Shown here: one piece after another, positions 7,898 to 10,722 of the stretch
Layout: each line of letters starts with the position of its first letter
How positions within the stretch are numbered: position 1 is the first letter of the stretch
NCBI GenBank assembly: GCA_026713405.1
Contig: JAPOON010000548.1
Coordinates: forward strand, 1-10,722
Length of the DNA: 10,722 nucleotides
Direction: 5' to 3'
From: Gammaproteobacteria bacterium
GTDB lineage: Bacteria; Pseudomonadota; Gammaproteobacteria; Pseudomonadales; Azotimanducaceae_A
Notes under the pieces: model-generated
Database searches by the model: none
Seen by the model: the letters and a program-made list of their open reading frames with translations, nothing else
Told to the model about the DNA's origin: nothing
Program-made: the position numbers and the translations under genes

Positions 7898-8657
7898 ATG
7901 GACGCAACCTGTATTCACGTGGACGATGTCTCGGTTTTCTACGGCGAGCGTCAGGTAGTGTCCCACATACGGATGCGGATTCCGCGCCGCCAGGTCACGC
8001 GCTTTCATCGGCCCTTCGGGATGCGGCAAGTCGACACTGCTGCGCTGTTTCAACCGCATGACCGACCTGACCGACAACGCCCGCGTGACCGGGCGAATCC
8101 TGTTGAACGGCGAGGATATCCATGGCCCGGAGATCGATGTCTCCAGGCTGCGGCGCCAGGTCGGCATGGTCTTCCAGAAACCCAATCCCTTTCCGAAGTC
8201 CGTATTCGAAAACGTCGCCTACGGGCTCAGGCTCCAGGGCGGCCTGTCGAAGCTGGAACTCGACGACCGGGTGGAGTGGGCGCTGAAGAGCGTCGGGCTC
8301 TGGAGCGAGGTGCTCGACCGGCTGCATGCGTCGGCGCTCGAGTTGTCCGGCGGACAGCAGCAGCGGCTGGTCATCGCCCGGGCGCTTGCCGTGCAACCCG
8401 ACGTGTTGCTGCTCGACGAGCCCGCCTCCGCCCTCGACCCCATCTCCACGGCTCGTATCGAGGAACTGATCGAGGCCCTCAAATCCGACTACACCATCGT
8501 CATCGTCACGCCCAACATGCAGCAGGCGGCCCGGGTGTCGGACTGGACGGCGTTCCTCCACCTCGGAAAACTCGTAGAATTCGATACCACGCAGACGGTT
8601 TTCACAAATCCGGCTGACAAGCAGACTGAGGACTACATCACCGGACGCTACGGTTGA
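7898..8657 (+). pseudogene. pstB: Phosphate ABC transporter ATPase PstB, frameshifted and lacking the switch histidine
   Basis: ATP-hydrolysing subunit of the Pst transporter. The frame from ATG 7898 encodes a normal PstB N terminus ([16 protein letters not shown] to QVT) up to codon 34, then goes out of frame and stops at 8617. The correct continuation begins at GCT 8001: [15 protein letters not shown] with Walker A at 8010-8036, then FQKPNPFP, the LSGGQQQRL signature from 8343, Walker B VLLLDEP from 8403, and the family C terminus [12 protein letters not shown]. Skipping one base near 7997-8000 restores about 252 aa, close to the 257 of E. coli PstB. The downstream ATG 8058 would give 199 aa without Walker A, so it should not bind ATP normally. 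The H-loop reads [13 protein letters not shown] at 8511-8513 puts Pro where PstB has the catalytic switch His. It starts 7 bases after pstA. Confidence 0.87.
7997..8003 (+). other. Frameshift point in pstB
   Basis: CAG GTC ACG (7991-7999) encodes QVT in the first frame, and GCT TTC ATC GGC from 8001 encodes AFIG in the next. One surplus base in the ACGCGC stretch, such as C8000, accounts exactly for the break, because [15 protein letters not shown] is the canonical PstB sequence. Confidence 0.8.
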
Positions 8658-8666
8658 TTCGCACCC

Positions 8667-9341
8667 ATGAACCGCCACATATCGGAACAGTACGGCAGCG
8701 CGCTCGAAAACCTGCGCCTGCGCCTGCTGGCGATGGGCGGGCTGGTCGAACAGCAGTTGCAGAAAGCCGTGCGCGCCTTCACCACCCACGACAGCGCACT
8801 CGCGGAAGAAGTGCGGGCCGCCGACGACGAGGTCAATCGGTTCGAGGTGGAGATCGACGACGAGTGCATCGCCACTATCGCGCTGCGGCAGCCCGCAGCG
8901 GCCGACCTGCGCCTGCTGGTGTGCATCATGAAGGCCGGCACGGACCTCGAGCGGGTGGGCGACGAGGCCGACCGCATCGCCAAGGCGGCAATCGCCGCCG
9001 CATCACTTCCGCAGCCCGCCGACCAGCATGCGGAGATCCTGCAACTCTCGGAACTGGTCGCGGTCATGCTGCGCCGGGCGCTCGATGCCTTCGCCCGGCT
9101 GGACGTGGATGCGGCCTACGATGTCATCGCTGCCGATGCCGAGGTGGATGACGGCTATGATTCCGTCGTGCGCAATGCCGGGGAAGTAACCGCCCGGGAA
9201 CCGGGGCTGTGGCTCAATACCCTGTGGACGGCCAGGGCGCTCGAGCGGATCGGCGACCACGCGAAGAACCTCTGCGAGCATGTCGTGTACATGGTCAAGG
9301 GCACCGACGTCCGGCACTCGGGGTCGATGGAGGCCGGTTGA
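8667..9341 (+). CDS. phoU: Phosphate signalling protein PhoU
   Basis: Cytoplasmic regulator (224 aa) that links the Pst transporter to PhoR and restrains the Pho regulon when phosphate is plentiful; mutants are typically constitutive for Pho genes. The protein is two tandem three-helix bundles. The paired metal-binding ExxxD motifs are both present: DLERVGDEADR at 93-103 with Glu95 and Asp99, and ALERIGDHAKN at 191-201 with Glu193 and Asp197. The segment IALRQPAAADLRLL at 71-84 is also typical. The ATG at 8667 lies 9 bases after the pstB stop with only a weak Shine-Dalgarno, consistent with operon translation. The reading frame is complete although pstA and pstB are broken. Its end overlaps the next gene at TTGA. 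Confidence 0.93.
   Translation: MNRHISEQYGSALENLRLRLLAMGGLVEQQLQKAVRAFTTHDSALAEEVRAADDEVNRFEVEIDDECIATIALRQPAAADLRLLVCIMKAGTDLERVGDEADRIAKAAIAAASLPQPADQHAEILQLSELVAVMLRRALDAFARLDVDAAYDVIAADAEVDDGYDSVVRNAGEVTAREPGLWLNTLWTARALERIGDHAKNLCEHVVYMVKGTDVRHSGSMEAG
9329..9340 (+). promoter_or_regulatory. Ribosome binding site and TTG start of the flippase gene
   Basis: GGAGG at 9329-9333 lies 4 bases before TTG 9338-9340, whose last two bases are part of the phoU TGA (9339-9341). This strong Shine-Dalgarno is the reason for preferring the TTG over ATG 9362, which has none, and over a longer frame opening at 9209 inside phoU. Spacing is a little short. Confidence 0.5.
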
Positions 9342-10657
9342 TCCGGCGCACGGCCGCGGCCATGGCACCCCGCCGCGTATTCGCCAATTTCCGGCTGCTG
9401 TTCAGCGGCCGGCTGGTGGCCGTGCTGCTCAACCTGGGCGCGGTGGCCACCCTTGCCCGCGCCCTGGACCTGGCCGAGTTCGGGACGGTGGTGCTCGTGC
9501 ATGTCTATGCCCTGACCGTCCGCGGCCTGGTGAACGTCAAACCCTCCCTGACCATCGTGCGCTGGGGCGTGCCGCTCGTCGAAGACGGTGAAACCGGGAA
9601 ACTGCACGGGCTCTTGGAACTCACCCGGCGACTCGACCGCTGTATTGCGCTGGGCGCCGCAACACTGGCGGTGGCGCTCGCTCCCGTGGCCGGGCTGCTG
9701 CTCGACTGGGATGCATCCACCGTCGGCTACTGCACGCTCTATAGCGGCGCCCTGCTCTTCTCCGGTATCGGCAGTGCCCGGGGCTATCTGCAGGCGATCA
9801 ACCGTTTCTACCTGCTCGCACAGCAGATGGCGGTGGGTCCCGCAATCCGCTTCGCCGGCGCGCTCGCCGCCAGCGTCGCCTCACCGCGCATCGAGACCTT
9901 CCTTGCCATCTGGGGTTGTTCCCTGGCAACCGAGTACCTGTTCCTGATCTGGCAGGGACGCCGCAAGGTCCGCGAGTCCGGGCTGCGCATCTCCTGGTTT
10001 GGCGGCGGCTCTTTCGCCGCCTTTCCCGGCTTGCCGCACTTTCTTTCGGTGACCTACGTGCAGGCCCTTCTGGAGCTGGTGCCGAATCGACTGGCGACGT
10101 TGATGGTGGGCGCAACCCTCGGGGCGGAGAGCGCGGGGCTCTTCAAGGCGGCGCGGGATTGCTCGACGGTGCTGACGCGGCCCGCGGTACTGTTGAGCCA
10201 GGCCATTTTTCCCGACCTGACCCGGCTCTGGCATGAAGACTACGGAAAGTTCCGCCGCCTGCTCGTGCGGGCCTGCCTGATCGCCGGGGGTATCGGGCTG
10301 GCCCTGACGGCCGGTTCCCTGCTGGTCGGCGACTGGTTGCTCGGAACCCTGTTCGGCCCCGAATTCCCCGCTGCCGCGGCGTTGCTGGTGTGGCTGATTT
10401 TCGGCGCGGCCTTCGACCTTGGCGGCGCGGCGCTGACACCGGCGGGTTACGCCATGGACCGCGCGGGCCGGATCATGGCCGGGCGCATTCTCGGCACCCT
10501 GGTTTTCCTGACCGGGTATTTCTCCATGCAGGGGCAGTTCGGGCTCGACGGGGTGGGTGTGGCCATTGCCGCCGGATCCATAATCACCTGGCTGGCCCTG
10601 GTCGCCATCGTCAGCCGTGCTCCCCCGCCCCACACCGGTTTGGAACCGGCAGGCTAG
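9338..10657 (+). CDS. Flippase-like polysaccharide biosynthesis membrane protein (MOP/Wzx type)
   Basis: A 439-aa protein consisting almost wholly of hydrophobic segments, roughly 10-12 membrane helices. The N-terminal part reads FRLLFSGRLVAVLLNLGAVA followed by LARALDLAEFGTVVL, the usual opening of Wzx/RfbX-type flippases. Mid-protein PNRLATLMVGATLGAESAGL followed by FKAARDCSTVLTRPA and the later LSQAIFPDLTRL are characteristic of the family, whose members move lipid-linked sugars or related lipids across the inner membrane. No glycosyltransferase or polymerase gene is visible nearby, so its substrate is unknown and the Wzx label is by family only. Start TTG 9338 is chosen for its GGAGG and the 4-base TTGA overlap with phoU; ATG 9362 would drop 8 residues. 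The overlap suggests cotranscription with the phosphate operon, but no functional link to phosphate is evident. Confidence 0.8.
   Translation: MIRRTAAAMAPRRVFANFRLLFSGRLVAVLLNLGAVATLARALDLAEFGTVVLVHVYALTVRGLVNVKPSLTIVRWGVPLVEDGETGKLHGLLELTRRLDRCIALGAATLAVALAPVAGLLLDWDASTVGYCTLYSGALLFSGIGSARGYLQAINRFYLLAQQMAVGPAIRFAGALAASVASPRIETFLAIWGCSLATEYLFLIWQGRRKVRESGLRISWFGGGSFAAFPGLPHFLSVTYVQALLELVPNRLATLMVGATLGAESAGLFKAARDCSTVLTRPAVLLSQAIFPDLTRLWHEDYGKFRRLLVRACLIAGGIGLALTAGSLLVGDWLLGTLFGPEFPAAAALLVWLIFGAAFDLGGAALTPAGYAMDRAGRIMAGRILGTLVFLTGYFSMQGQFGLDGVGVAIAAGSIITWLALVAIVSRAPPPHTGLEPAG
10635..10649 (+). terminator. Hairpin at the end of the flippase gene, possible terminator
   Basis: CCGGTT (10635-10640) and AACCGG (10644-10649) form a perfect 6-base stem with a TGG loop within the last codons of the flippase gene. 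What follows, CAGGCTAGCTTTAG, has only three consecutive T and no proper T-run. It sits where a terminator is needed, between two converging genes whose stops are 2 bases apart, but efficient rho-independent termination is uncertain. Confidence 0.3.
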
Positions 10658-10659
10658 CT

Positions 10660-10722
10660 TTAGAGCATGCTGCCGAGGTAGCCGACTTCCCAGGGCGTGA
10701 TCCAGCCGCCGAGGTGCTGCAA
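10660..10722 (-). CDS. C-terminal end of an unidentified convergent gene (partial)
   Basis: On the minus strand an open frame enters from the right edge and ends at TAA (10662-10660). Its 20 visible residues include GGWITPWEVGYLGSML at the C terminus. Codon choice is GC-rich and the stop lies only 2 bases from the flippase stop, as is common for convergent genes. The WE...YL ending loosely recalls glutamine synthetase-family C termini, but the spacing does not match well and I do not assign a function. The start and nearly all of the protein lie outside the window. Confidence 0.5.
   Translation of the reverse strand: MQHLGGWITPWEVGYLGSML

Noticed and set aside
9209..9337. Extension of the flippase gene upstream into phoU
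   Set aside because: The extra 43 residues are Arg/Gly/Pro-rich, look like shadow translation of phoU and lack membrane-protein character; TTG 9338 has a Shine-Dalgarno.

Overview
The window looks like chromosome from a GC-rich proteobacterium, most likely a gammaproteobacterium. The coding sequence is strongly GC-rich, and the two phosphate permeases are the long forms (PstC about 730 aa, PstA about 550 aa) known from Pseudomonas and relatives rather than the roughly 300-aa E. coli forms. No rRNA, tRNA, insertion sequence, phage gene or CRISPR array was seen. All recognisable genes run on the + strand except a fragment at the right edge.

Layout: 1-69 is the 3' end of gap (glyceraldehyde-3-phosphate dehydrogenase). 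12-1268 is an exported serine hydrolase of the beta-lactamase/6-aminohexanoate-dimer hydrolase type, with an odd start. 1269-1544 is a less GC-rich intergenic stretch. 1545-9341 is a phosphate uptake and signalling operon in the order phoR, pstS, pstC, pstA, pstB, phoU. 9338-10657 is a polytopic flippase-like membrane protein overlapping the end of phoU. 10660-10722 is the C-terminal end of an unidentified convergent gene.

How the genes should work together: PstS captures phosphate in the periplasm, PstC and PstA form the channel, and PstB supplies ATP hydrolysis. PhoU couples transporter state to PhoR, which would phosphorylate a PhoB response regulator. No phoB is present in the window.

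The striking point is that the operon is broken as written. pstA (near 6927) and pstB (near 8000) each need one base skipped to restore a full-length family protein. PstB also has Pro where the switch (H-loop) His belongs. The serine hydrolase has a well-placed Shine-Dalgarno followed by ATC instead of ATG. All four anomalies could be explained by a gained C, which points either to sequence error or to recent decay of the Pst system. I found no credible undescribed system; the decay-or-error question is the main item to resolve.
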